Shown here piece by piece: positions 1 through 10,470 of a stretch of 64,000 bases of DNA. Numbering within the stretch: the first letter of the stretch is position 1; every line of letters begins with the position of its first letter. Below the pieces are notes generated by a model. That model was given only the letters and a program-made list of their open reading frames with translations. It had not been told where the DNA came from and did not search any database. A program made the position numbers and the translations under genes. This DNA comes from Tausonia pullulans (lineage: Eukaryota; Basidiomycota; Tremellomycetes; Cystofilobasidiales; Mrakiaceae). The DNA is taken from positions 868,001 to 932,000 of the forward strand of contig OX637627.1 of the NCBI GenBank assembly GCA_951802195.1, read 5' to 3'.

Positions 1-221
1 GTATCCACCGAGGAAGCGGGGTGGGCTCGCTCTCTCGCGTGTCAGTCGACCCAATATGCGCGTATGCATTTACGCAGCTCCTCCTCCTCCTCCTTCCCCT
101 TCCTTTCTTTTCCTCTTACCTCGCAAAACACATATCAAATCGACGATATCCTGCTTCGATTCCTACCTTCGCCTTCTCCCCTGTCTTTTTCTTATCCATG
201 CTTCCCCCCACCCAGCGTGCC

Positions 222-3200
222 TCACTTGCCCTTCCCCTTCCCATCCTTTCCTCCCTTTTTGCTCCTCTTCCCGGACCGCTCCTCCCCTCCCTCTTCATCA
301 GTTCTCTTCTTCTGCTCCTCCGCCGTGATCTTCTCCTCCTCGTACACCTGGCTCTCCCCCTGCTTCCGCCCCAGCCCCATCTCCTTCTCCATCCGCTGCA
401 GCCTCAAGTTTAACTTTGCAATCTCCACGACGATTGACGCCTGGCTACCCAGCGTGGTGTCTGGGAAGTGGGCTGTAAGCTCGTCAAAGGGGACTGTGGA
501 GATCCGGTGGCCGTTTTCGTCTTCAAATTCGGGGTTCTCAACAGTTGGGTCGCCTGTCGTTAGGAATCGGGGATTGGGACCGGGAGGGTCAGTAAGGGAT
601 GGGTACAAGGCAATGAACGGGAACACGCACCTTCGATCTCAGGGTTGTTCTCTGGGAAGAGATCTGCGAATCGCTGCGAAGGCCGGATACGAGACTCGTA
701 GAGGGCGATGCACGAAAGGGGGATGAAGAAGATGATCGTCATCTGCAAGGCAAAGAATGAGCGAGTCGGAGCAGACAAGACTGGACAGGATGGAGACGCA
801 CGACGAAAATGTTGAGCTGGAGCGGAGGATTCGTCAGTCAAGGGATCTCGACCTAGGCAGAATTCCTTCGCCAGCTAACCTTGCGGTAGTTTTCGCGTGA
901 GAGGAAAAATCTGTGTGTATACAGCCAGGTCAACGGCATCCAAGAGGTGGATGGGCCGGGCAGTACACTCACTCAAACGGAACGACGAAGATCGCCTCAA
1001 CCAAATTAAATGGCGCCGGGTAGACAAACGAGTCGGGTGCGCGGATCATTGAGACCGTTTTGAAGGCATACGAGCAGAGATACTGGTTCGTCGCGTCATC
1101 GTAGATGTCAGAGTAAGCCGTGCCGAAGAGGGCGCTGTGGTGCAGTTGTGGTCAGGGGTGGTTATTCGGACTGAAAAGGAGCGGAACCGACATAAGGATG
1201 TTGAGCAGAATGATGACTGTGTGAGAGGTATCGATCAACCAGTGCTCATGTGGGAGGGGTGTAAGGCAGCCTTACTCGTGAAGAACGACCAGGCGTAGTA
1301 GATGCTGCAAGAAAGGCAATCGTCAGCCGCCACACGTGCAGCTAAAGTCTGCTAACTGCCTGCTCACATAAGGCCAAATGGAGGGCTAAACCGCTCGCTC
1401 GTCGAGTCAAAGTCCGGAGATCCCAGAAGCGCCTGGATGAGAAGGTTGATGATTTTGCCAAAATTGTCGACCTCTCCGTCGGCGGCGTCCTGGTGTGATG
1501 GCTATCAGATTCCTTGCCCTTTCTCGCTCGCTCTGGCAGAACGCGGACTTACGAGCGCGACCATCGACTGGACGAAGCCGATGGCCATGATGGCGAGGAG
1601 AATGAAAAAGATGGCTGACTCGCGGAGCATGCGGAAGGTGACAACTGGGGACAGAGGGTCAGTCAAAGTCGATCGGTATCGACAAAAGGGCGACACCTGC
1701 CTTGCATCGTTCCGACGACCTTCCAACCGTCGAATATGGTGACGAGCTTGATCCAGAGGAAGCTGGCGAAGAGATTTATGTGAATTTAGAATCCCTCGTG
1801 AAGGAGACGGAGATGTGCCGCTCACGGTGAAGCGCAAGCGAGGACCTGGAAGGCGCGAAGACGGAAGTGACCAGAGCCCTCATCGGTGGGATCAAAGACA
1901 CCGCGGAGACGGAGTCCGAGCGAGGCAATGAGCAGACCCTCCATGAAAACGTTGACGACGGTCCAGAAGCCGATAGCTTGGAGAGACCTCTGTCAGCCCC
2001 TGTCGGGTTGAAGAGGGAGAGCGTGCGCACCCTGAAGAATGTTGGGCGCTAGGCGGACCGTCTTGCCCATTTTGACGAATTCCTCGAGGCACTGCGAGAT
2101 GGCGAGGACGCTGGGAGAGATGAAGAGCTCAGCTGTGGCCTAAGGGATTTGTCGAGAAGCGTTACTCACTAGAGGGCAATCTCCCAACCGTCGAACTGGT
2201 GTTCCGCATCGATCTTGTAGAGTGGAGAGCTAGTAGCCTGGCTGTAGATGAAAAGGAAGACTAATTGGGCGTGAGGGACTGTCAGCGATCGCGAAGCTGA
2301 GTCGCATGTAGTCGTTGGAACTGACTGATCCAAATCGTTTGCCGGTCTGAGAGGTTCGGCTTACGTCAGGTCAAGGCGTGCACAGCGATGTGAGATCCAG
2401 ACGCACAAAAATTCTGGTAGCGAGGGACACCAAGACGCTGGGGGTTCATGTGGGCCCAAAAGGTGTGGTGCCTCCGGGTGTCGTACTCCTCGTAGTCGAT
2501 ATCGGCGTCTGACAGCCATTGTCACATCAGTCTCGCCCCATACAAGAATTGCTCTCCGGAAGCTCACCCTTGTTGTTCCTCTGAACCCATTCTCCTCTCC
2601 AAAGACTGTCAATGACATGCTGCACCTCCGTCGAGCTCAGGAAGTGCACAGCGTTTTGGTCGATGGCTGTCTCAAGCGCGGATGTCGGCGGGCTTTGGTC
2701 GCCGTCAATCTCACGGTAGCGGAAGCGGGTGCTCATAACCTGGGGCACAGTAGGAGGGAGGAGATATATTTGGTCAAATTCGCGACTGATACTGCGGGTG
2801 AGGAAGGCGGAGATGGCTTACGCTCTGCAGCTTGTCCGACGGTAGAGCGTGGACGATCCGGCGAGCGAGGACCTCGCATGCCAGGGCACGTCCGCGGTTC
2901 TCGCCCTCGTCTGATCGATAGCAGCGTACGTATCTTTGGTCAGCTGCTAGTCAAACGCACACGCTCATGCGCGAAGAACCCATGAGTTGATGGGTGGGCC
3001 GAGCGCACCGGTCGGGAACCTGTTCGCGTCGTAGATGAAGCTCGCACGAGCAGCCATAAGACAGTACGGGAGAGCCTGGCCAAACGGAAGAAGGCAGAGC
3101 ATCGAACACAGGGAGGAGGAGGGAGGATTGATCACACGACGTGGAAGCAAGACGCGTCAAATAAGTAAGAGACAAGACATGAGTGAATGAAGAAACATGA

Positions 3201-3652
3201 GGGGACCGACGTTGACGAAATCTCCACCGGCTTGGGCAAAAGCCTTGACGACGGTGGGCGAGATGATGGCGGAGGTAGCCTCAGAGATGAGCTGGAGAAA
3301 GAGGACGAGGAGGGATGAAGTTCCGGGGCGAGTGGAAGGGGGAGGGAAGGTTGATGATTATTTAGCTCCAGCTGCTTTCAGGAACGAAGATCTGGGAAGA
3401 AGGGACACACATCAAGCTCTACCTCGACGGGGAGGAGCTTGAGGATCATGGCCCGGAGGCGCTTGATGATCTCTGAAGGAATCGAGCGAGCAAGGAAGGT
3501 GTGAGCTAGATACCGGACGGCGGCCATCTCGGGGCGGGCCGAGACGCTTGCCCGCCTTCATCTCCCAACTCACTCGTGCACGCGTCAGGCTCAGGCATGA
3601 GGCTCCACTCGGAGAGGAGCGAGCTGAGGTCGGCAGACTCTTCTTCGGACAT
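222..3652 (-). CDS. YVC1: YVC1-like vacuolar TRP cation channel
   Basis: Multi-exon gene reading right to left. The family releases Ca2+ from the fungal vacuole. The start is the ATG at 3650-3652; exon 1 (MSEEESADLSSLL...) splices from a GTGAGT donor to an acceptor at TATCTAG, giving THTFLARSIPSEIIKRL in frame. Family landmarks follow: ISPTVVKAFAQAGGDF near 3240, SALETAIDQNA and SLWRGEWVQ near 2600-2690, then hydrophobic segments (FWTVVNVFMEGLLIASLGL, AIFFILLAIMAIGFVQSM), a pore-like stretch (LLIQALLGSPDF near 1420) and IILLNILMALFGTAY near 1150-1210. The last exon is hydrophilic, with a coiled-coil-like segment (IAKLNLRLQRMEKEM) and a Lys/Gly-rich tail ending at the stop at 222. Order and spacing match fungal YVC1 rather than voltage-gated or Pkd-type channels. 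Family assignment is by recognition; inner exon borders are approximate. Confidence 0.85.
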
Positions 3653-3816
3653 GATTTCAGGGTGGTCGTTGGAAGAAGGAGACGAGCGAGCAGACGTCAC
3701 CTCTCTCCTTTCTCGTCGTCTCCGCCCGCGTCTTGCCCTTCGGCGCGTTATGCGGCCGACTTGGCTCGCTATCTCCGCCTTGACGTTCTCCCTCGACCAC
3801 CGTCATCTCCACCAAC
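3653..3816. promoter_or_regulatory. Shared divergent promoter, YVC1/VFA1
   Basis: Only 164 bp separate the two start codons, so this must hold both promoters and both 5' leaders. The right end is rich in pyrimidines ahead of the VFA1 ATG. No TATA box was recognised. Confidence 0.6.
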
Positions 3817-4897
3817 ATGCCACCCGCCGCACCCAAGTTCACCAACAGATATTTCGAGAGGGTTCGTCACGTGTCATCCTCCCGCGGCCAGTCGCGCTTA
3901 CTTGGTCTCTCGCTCTCGCATGTCTCGCTCGGGCCGTCGCCTCCGTCCGTCGTCACTGACTCCTCCTTGTCTGTATATGGCAGACGGCAGGTAGGATTCT
4001 CTTCCTCTTTCAGAACAAAGGAAGCATCCCTGACTGTCTCGCGAGGGGACTTCTCAGGCACCAGCCGCCCGTGCTACGTCTGCTATAAGGAAACGACGAC
4101 CGTCCTAGCCAGTTGCGTCGCGTTCCTCCCCCCCCCCCCCCCCCCCTCTCCATCCTACCCTTCTCCTATCCTCGTCATAACATCTGATGCTCCCCTACAG
4201 CCGCCGGAACCACCGATTTTCTCTACACTTGCCCTTCCCATCTTTCCGACCCCGGCTTCGCAGCCCTCATCCCGCCCCCGCCCGCACCGCCCGCTGTCTC
4301 CCAGCCCACGAAAGAACAGATCGCTGCGATTGTACGGGAGTACGAAAAGAAGGGGAAGGGGAGAAAGCAGGAGGGGACAGATGGAGAGCCAGGGAAAGAG
4401 ATTCAGGAGGGGAAGGAGGGGATCAAGTCGCCGTCCCCATCCTCGATGGTGGGGATCCCGGGAGCGATGGACGCGGCAAAGGGAGCGGCCGCTCCGCAGG
4501 TGCCGACCCATAGGGCATTCACGCTGCATCGGGATTTCTTCGGTGGGCTCGGCCTGGTATCAAGCGGTAAAGAAGGTTACTGATCCCTTTATACACCATG
4601 ATACAGCCCTCCGATTGAGCGAAGAAAAAAAACGGGCGAATCACGAGAAGGTGCGACGCTGCTCTATATCCTCTGGCGTGCGGATGCTCGCTGCTTCGAT
4701 CGCGCTGACAGACTATTCTCGAAACGCACCAGGCAAAGACGGTTGCCAAGGGTTCGAGAACCTCTCTGCTCACTGAGGATGCAGGCGCACAAGCTGACTT
4801 GTCTCTCTCGCTCACAGAAATGCCTCGCGTTCCCGCTGGCATCAGCTCATCTCCCATCCGACCGAGACCCGGAACAGACGGCGGAGGGATCGTCTGA
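3817..4897 (+). CDS. VFA1: Vps4-associated protein 1 (VFA1/DUF1742 family)
   Basis: Small protein read in several exons. In yeast Vfa1 binds the ESCRT ATPase Vps4 and helps endosomal sorting. Exon 1 is MPPAAPKFTNRYFER. A short exon follows near 3980, then the N-terminal metal-binding signature: RPCYVCYKETTTVL near 4060-4110, and after an intron DFLYTCPSHLSDPGFA near 4215-4260. The Cys and His spacing is that of the family. Next come KEQIAAIVREYEKK, a Lys/Glu-rich low-complexity region, HRAFTLHRDFF, a small exon LRLSEEKKRANHEK near 4610, and a C-terminal tail ending at TGA 4895-4897. The intron at 4110-4200 carries a 19-C tract. The gene ends 85 bp from the convergent UBP14 stop. The family is clear; the short second exon is less certain. 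Confidence 0.8.
4128..4146. repeat. Poly-C tract (19 C) in a VFA1 intron
   Basis: An uninterrupted run of 19 C about 50 bases before the acceptor that precedes the DFLYTCPSHL exon. It may serve as a long polypyrimidine tract, and its length is probably variable between strains. Confidence 0.9.
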
Positions 4898-4982
4898 CCG
4901 TACAAGTTCAAAGAGAAGGGCTCTGCTCAATCCATGCCATTACTACATTCTTGCGAGCTCCCTATCGACCCCAACCTCTATC

Positions 4983-7900
4983 TCAAGCCATCACCCGCTC
5001 AAAGACATACAAGTAAGCGAGCTTCCTCAGTTCGTCGTGCGGGCTTCCCTCGCTTTTGACGACCTTCTCGTCGTTGAAGAGGACGGAGACCTCTCCACCG
5101 GCGGCGTGGTCAATCGTTGCAACATAGTGCCTTGTGTTTGCTCTCGCTTGTCAGCGGCAGGTAACAGGGGTGCAGGAGGGGAGGGGAGAAGGGGAGAAAG
5201 AGGAAGACAATGACTCACCCAGAATGCACTGAGGGCCCCTTGTGCGAGATGAATGCCTTGAGACGGTACGTCGCGGGCACGGCTGCCGAGCCGCCGAAGG
5301 TCGACAAGGCCGGCAGCTCGCTGCCGGTCATCGAAGCAGCGGGAGCAGGGGGCGCCGCGACTTCAGCTTCTTCCTCCCCAGAGTCGTCCGAGTGCGAAAA
5401 GAGCCATTCGACGGCGGCGTCCGCGTCGCCTCCCTGTAGCGTGTGAGGATAATCCAGATCAGTCGTCCGGCTTGCCCTGTCTGCCCTTCAATGGAAGAAA
5501 GACGTACAGTTTGCTTGAACGCCTTGCGGGCCTGAGCGCTAGAAAAGCCCATGTCGGCAAGCATAGCGATTTGATCGTCCGAGGGGCCGGCGGAGGCGAC
5601 AGCGCCACTGCTGCCTCCCGAAGTGGAAGGAGCCTCGAGCGGGGCATCAATGTCTGCGCAGAGTACTTCAACTCAGCTTTCTTGCTTCGACAAAGAGATG
5701 GAGATAGCGACCCACCCGGGTCATCCATGTGCGCAAACAACCACTCCATTGCCGCCTCGCCGTCGGAGTTGCCCGTTGCGAGCAGCGCCCGCTGGCATCG
5801 GACCGTCGGAAAGCCCATCCCTTCGAGCATGTTCATCGCTGCTGCGTTGAACTCGGGAAGACCAGCGGGGGCTAAATGTCAGAGAGACATGAGTCAGTAG
5901 GTGCGTCGGTAACGAACGGTAAAAGAGGAAGGGAGGGCCGGCGTACCAGGCTTGTCCTCCGGAAGGGCCGTCTCGTCGTCCTTGAGACCAGTGCCGAGCC
6001 AGTTGTCGAGCTTCAAATCCTGGCCGAAGTGAACGGGAATCTCTGCGGAGATGGGTTAATTTGTGTCTAGGGACAGACCGCAGATAAGTAGGGGGCCCAC
6101 CAAGCTTTTGGGGTACCCAGTTGACGAGCTGGAACTTCTTCATGTGGATGACGAGGACGTCTGGGAAGGTGGCGAAGCGCGTCTGTCTGAAGCAGAAGGT
6201 AAGGGGCGGTCAGTCGACAGAAAGGAAATCCCAGCGAATAGGGAAGTGCCTTCTCACTTGATGGCCGTCATAGTCTTGTCGCACTGGGGACAAGCGTACT
6301 CAAGCTCCTCCTCACCCAGCGCCTTCTCCAAGCAGTCCGCCAGCTCCACAGGCTTGTAGATCGTTTTCCCCTCGTCTGTCATGCCCTCCTCGATTGCCTC
6401 GACTGGCAAGCTGATCGAATCCTGCTCGTCAATCCGGTACCGGACGCCGAGGCACGACGTGCACTGGAGCCGCTGCTCGAGGCCGAACCGGAAGATGTCC
6501 GTCGGCTCGCCGGCTCCTGGGAGGAGGTTCTTGCGGCGGGAGGCGTCGGTGCGGAGAACTTTGATCAAATGCTGGAGGAACTCCTCGGCATCTGGAAGAC
6601 CCCATCAGTCAGCCACTGAGAATCCATAAGTCACATCTGGAGTTAGGCCATACCCTGCTGTCTCATGCTCGCAAACTCCTCGTGACCCTTCCCAATGAGG
6701 GCCTTGAACCCATTTGGCTTCAGTCCCTGCTGCCACCTCTCCCCCTCAGCGTCCGCTGGAGGACGTTGCGAGTACCGTCCGCTGAGGAGACCGTCAGCAA
6801 TCTTGCGCATCTGGCACTCGATGCAGCTATCCGGCGGGAGCGTGCACGTCGCTGTGTGGAATCGATCGGACTGGTTGTAGGCTTTTTGGAAGGCTGGGAG
6901 GGCGAAGAGCGTTTGGAGGGTCGAAGCGAGGTAGCAGCTGGTGGAAATAGGAAGATGGATGAGTGAGCGGTGCGTGGGAAGTTGGAGCGAGAAAGACCGA
7001 CCTGTTGCCAAGGTTGCGCAGACCCGTAAGACCCGCGCCGTACAGAGGCTGCAGCTCCTGACCATCGTCTCCAGTCATGTTGAAGTCAAACTTGAGGTTA
7101 TGTTCGATTTGCTGAAGGAAACAGGAATGACTGGCGTCAGTCGACGTCTGGCCTGCGATGGATGCACAGAAAACTCACGAGCTCCGTCATGCTCTTCTCC
7201 GTCTTGGTCTGGCTCATGACATTGATTCCAAAGTTGTGGAGATGTGCGGCGAGATCCGGATCGACCTTGGCGTCATTGCACAAGTAGCAATAGATGTCTG
7301 ATTGGTTGTCGTGTCAGTTCTGGCCCACACGCTCACTCTCATCATCGCAATAAGACATACCTGCCGACCCCTCAGCGGTGATAGTCCCTAACTTGACAGC
7401 CAGCGGGTGCCCCGTGCTCTCAAAGTGGGCAAGACCGTGGCCGTTGCCGCCGGCGCCGCCAAACTGGGCGCGGCCACACCCGAGCGACCCACATGTCAGG
7501 CAAAGCCAGAGGTTCTCCCCCAGCGAGCACTGTGAGCAGGAGGCGCCTATCATGTTTTGACCGTCAAATCAGTTAAACGCAGGTCGAAGGCAGGGAGACA
7601 GAAGGGAGGGGAACTGACCATCCGACTTGACTTCATACGGGGGGACCTGGTCGAGGGTGAGCGTGTGCTCGCAAGGGAGGATGTCCTCCTCCCACGCTTT
7701 GACCTCGGACTGACGAGCCGACGAGTTGGAGGCCATGATGCCCTTGACGACGGTCTCAATCTACCGACCAGCAGGCGACGAGTCAGGAACAAGCGAGTCC
7801 ATCATCTGGCAGCGCGCGCACCTACCTCCGGGGTTGGCTGGACCTCGATCCCACCGCAAGCATAGCACTTGACGAGGATGTGGTGGTCGTACTGGTCCTC

Positions 7901-8503
7901 TTCACGGGTCTCTTGAATCTGGAGCTTCTTAAGCGGGGGCTCCTCGTCGCCCTAACAGAGTGGGGGAACAAGGGGGAGGCGAAGCAGTGCGGTGGAGAGG
8001 AAGGGTAGATCGCGACGCGTCAGCACTCGTTCCCTAGACCAGCGCGCCCAGCGAGCGGGAAATTAGAACGTAGCAATAGAGGAAGAGAGAGGAAGAGACC
8101 TCACCCTCACCTGCTTGGGCTTCTTTGTCCTCCGGACGTTGACGACGAGCGGGTGGTTGCTCTTCTCAAAGTGGGAACGCGCGTGGTGTCGCTCCTCGGA
8201 AGGACACCCACCGTTGTAGCAGGTCAGGCAGACGTCTACGCCCTCAGGCTGGTCCTGTGAGGAGGTCAGTACCTGCTGAATTTATCTTCTTGTCTGTGCA
8301 GGACGCGACAGACGAACCTGATCGTCGAAGCAAAGCGTGCACTCTTCGCGGTGAACCGCGTGCGATCTAGAGGACGACGTGGGCAGCTCTGTGAGTCCAG
8401 AGGTCTGAAAACGAAGAGGGTGGAACAATGGAAGATGGACTAACAGTCTAGGGGCCGAGAGATCAGTCGAGAAAGCATGCGGACAGATCTCGAGGGAGGC
8501 CAT
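4983..8503 (-). CDS. UBP14: Ubiquitin carboxyl-terminal hydrolase 14 (USP5/isopeptidase T)
   Basis: Cysteine protease that disassembles free ubiquitin chains and so feeds ubiquitin back to the proteasome pathway. The start MASLEICPHAF is at 8503 and the stop at 4983. Domain order is that of USP5: an N-terminal variant zinc finger (EECTLCFDDQ, VCLTCYNGGC, 8140-8350), a canonical ZnF-UBP (CSQCSLGENLWLCLTCGSLGCGR start, 7330-7550), the Cys box GLRNLGNSCYLAS whose catalytic Cys codon is at 6934-6936 just after an intron, a middle USP region with CTSC/CPQC zinc-ribbon cysteines (6250-6560), two inserted UBA domains (LEGMGFPTVRCQRAL near 5800 and LADMGFSSAQARKAF near 5540), and the His box SVHSGHYVATI near 5110-5240. 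All expected catalytic elements are visible. It is convergent with VFA1. Confidence 0.95.
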
Positions 8504-8689
8504 GTTGGTGGTTGGGAGACGAGACGAAGGGCGGCGGTCGGCGGTGACGTGGGGTCCTCGTCAAGAGCTGCTCAACGGCAGATGCGCGCTCATCTCTCTT
8601 TCAGGGGCATTTTTCGCATCACGAGGAAACAAAAGATGGAATTATATACAAGTCACAAAATAGAATTGGCAAACACCGACAATCCTGCC

Positions 8690-9491
8690 TCACTTGCAGA
8701 GGGTGACCGAGTACTCGACGGTTGAGTTGCAGCCCGTCTGATGATGATCGCAAGAGGGATCAGCGTCTTGCTCATTCTCTCCTCACCCTACTCTTGGACT
8801 GACCCTCGGCTTGAAGTCCAGGTAAACATCTCCACTGAGGTCCGAGGTCCAATCGCCGTCCATGTCCTTGTAGTAATGAACTTCGTCACCCTTGGCATTC
8901 CGGAGTTCAAGAGTCGTGTGCGAGAGGATGTTGCCCTGGAGAATCGATCAGGTGGATATCAGCTGGCCTGCAATACTGACGTCGGGCGGAGAGAGACGCT
9001 GGTGGTAGTGTACATCGGCGGAGAGGCTGCATATGGTGGGCGTATAATGCCACAGACAACCAAACCCCTGCGACATTATCACATTTGGACATACCGTGGT
9101 CTTCCATTCGAAGTTGTAGCAGACAGACTTCTTGATGGCAAAGTTCTCGGTGCAGTGGTCCACTAAAGTGAAGGAGAAAGGGGAGCAAGGAGACGGCGCG
9201 AGGTCAGCGGGCGATCGGCGGCCATCGAGGCCGGCCGCCTACCTGCCTGACTGCTTCCTTCGACGGACGAGAGCCCTACTCACAACCGTTCTCATCCTTG
9301 CACTGCTCGGTGCAGTAGTCCAGGACCGTTCCAGAGAGAATAACTTTGGTATCTGTCTCGATGACGAATCGGTTAGTCTCGAAATCTCGCGCGGTGGAGC
9401 GAGATGAACGAATCGCACCCTTCTTGTTCCTCGAGGTGGTGGAAAGGGCAAGGGCTGAGGCGAGGAGGACCTTGAGATTGGGGATATACAT
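8690..9491 (-). CDS. Small secreted six-cysteine protein
   Basis: Unrecognised 129-residue protein from five exons, all of whose junctions can be read. Exon 1 gives a signal-peptide-like start (MYIPNLKVLLASALALSTT). Then DTKVILSGTVLDYCTEQCK, GLDHCTENFAIKKSVCYNF, a central acidic, Gly/Asp-rich part (DMDGDWTSDLSGDVYLDF) and a C-terminus TGCNSTVEYSVTLCK. The mature part has six cysteines, enough for three disulfides. CTEQCK and CTENFA look like a short internal repeat. The start is the ATG at 9489-9491 and the stop is TGA at 8690-8692. It is probably secreted; effector, wall or inhibitor roles are possible but not shown. It has no transmembrane segment beyond the leader and no neighbour that hints at function. 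Confidence 0.7.
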
Positions 9492-10470
9492 GTTGATAAG
9501 GAGTGCTTGAGGGATGCGAGGATGATGTGGTCGGTGGAGAAGCGAAGCGAGAGGGCTGAGACTCGCCTCGGCAGCAGGTCAGGCAGGCATCGCTTGTCTT
9601 TCCCTGCGCTGCGGGCCGAGCGCCGGCGAGGGTGCAGTGCGATCATCATGACGTCTCTCCTCTCTCTGCTCTTTCCCCCTTCGAGGAGAGGCGGGACCTT
9701 GCTACCCGAGTCCTTTCCCCTCGCTTAAGCCCAGGCCATGCTTAGGATGTCAAGGGAGCACATCCGACGCCCAAGACCGAGGCCGATAAATCTTCAAACG
9801 CTTTCGGCACGTGGAGTGAAGAGAGCTGAATTGCACATCTCGCCGTTGAATGCTATATTTCCTCGATGTCCGCATGGCGTAATGAGCTTGGAGAGAGATG
9901 TGAAGGTGGATGAGTGGACACCAAGATCGACGTCGTCAAAAAGCGAGGGACATGAGCAAATGATCGAACCCAGGCAAGAGGCTCACGCCTTCTTTTCCCC
10001 TCTCCCTTTTTAACCTCCATCATCGCCCCATCGTCCCTACTCACGCTGCTTACTCCATGAGCCACAGTACTATTTGAAACTTAGACCGTCGTCTATTCGG
10101 CGCAGGACCTGTGAAGATTTCTCGCATTCCCCGCCAGGTATGGACCGAGGTCGGCTCTCTCTTGGGTTGCCACTCTCGCCGCATCGATGATGAGTGGATG
10201 CCTTGGGGCGGGTTTCCTTCCTTCGCGAGATCGTTTGCATCCTCCTCTCTGGCATTCTCGCAGTCGCTTTGCGGTAGGGGGGCGAGCTCGCGGAGGCAAA
10301 GTATGGTCAATGAAAGCTCAAGACTGCGAGAAGGTTGCCAGCCGCCCATTTGAACCCTTGCATGTTCACCCCGTCCCGACCAGTCGCCGCGAGATGGTAC
10401 TCCTGTCTCTGCCCTCTTCTTCCTTGGAGGTTATCTCGTGTGGGGATAAAGGCCAGAACACTAGATATGA
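9492..10470. other. Intergenic, about 980 bp
   Basis: Upstream region of the secreted-protein gene and downstream region of CTNNBL1. Open frames here overlap on both strands and show no family features or consistent splice pattern. I see no RNA gene or repeat. Confidence 0.6.

Noticed and set aside
3817-4776. 319-codon read-through frame at VFA1
   Set aside because: Starts with the real VFA1 exon but then runs through introns, including the poly-C tract; the family match needs splicing.
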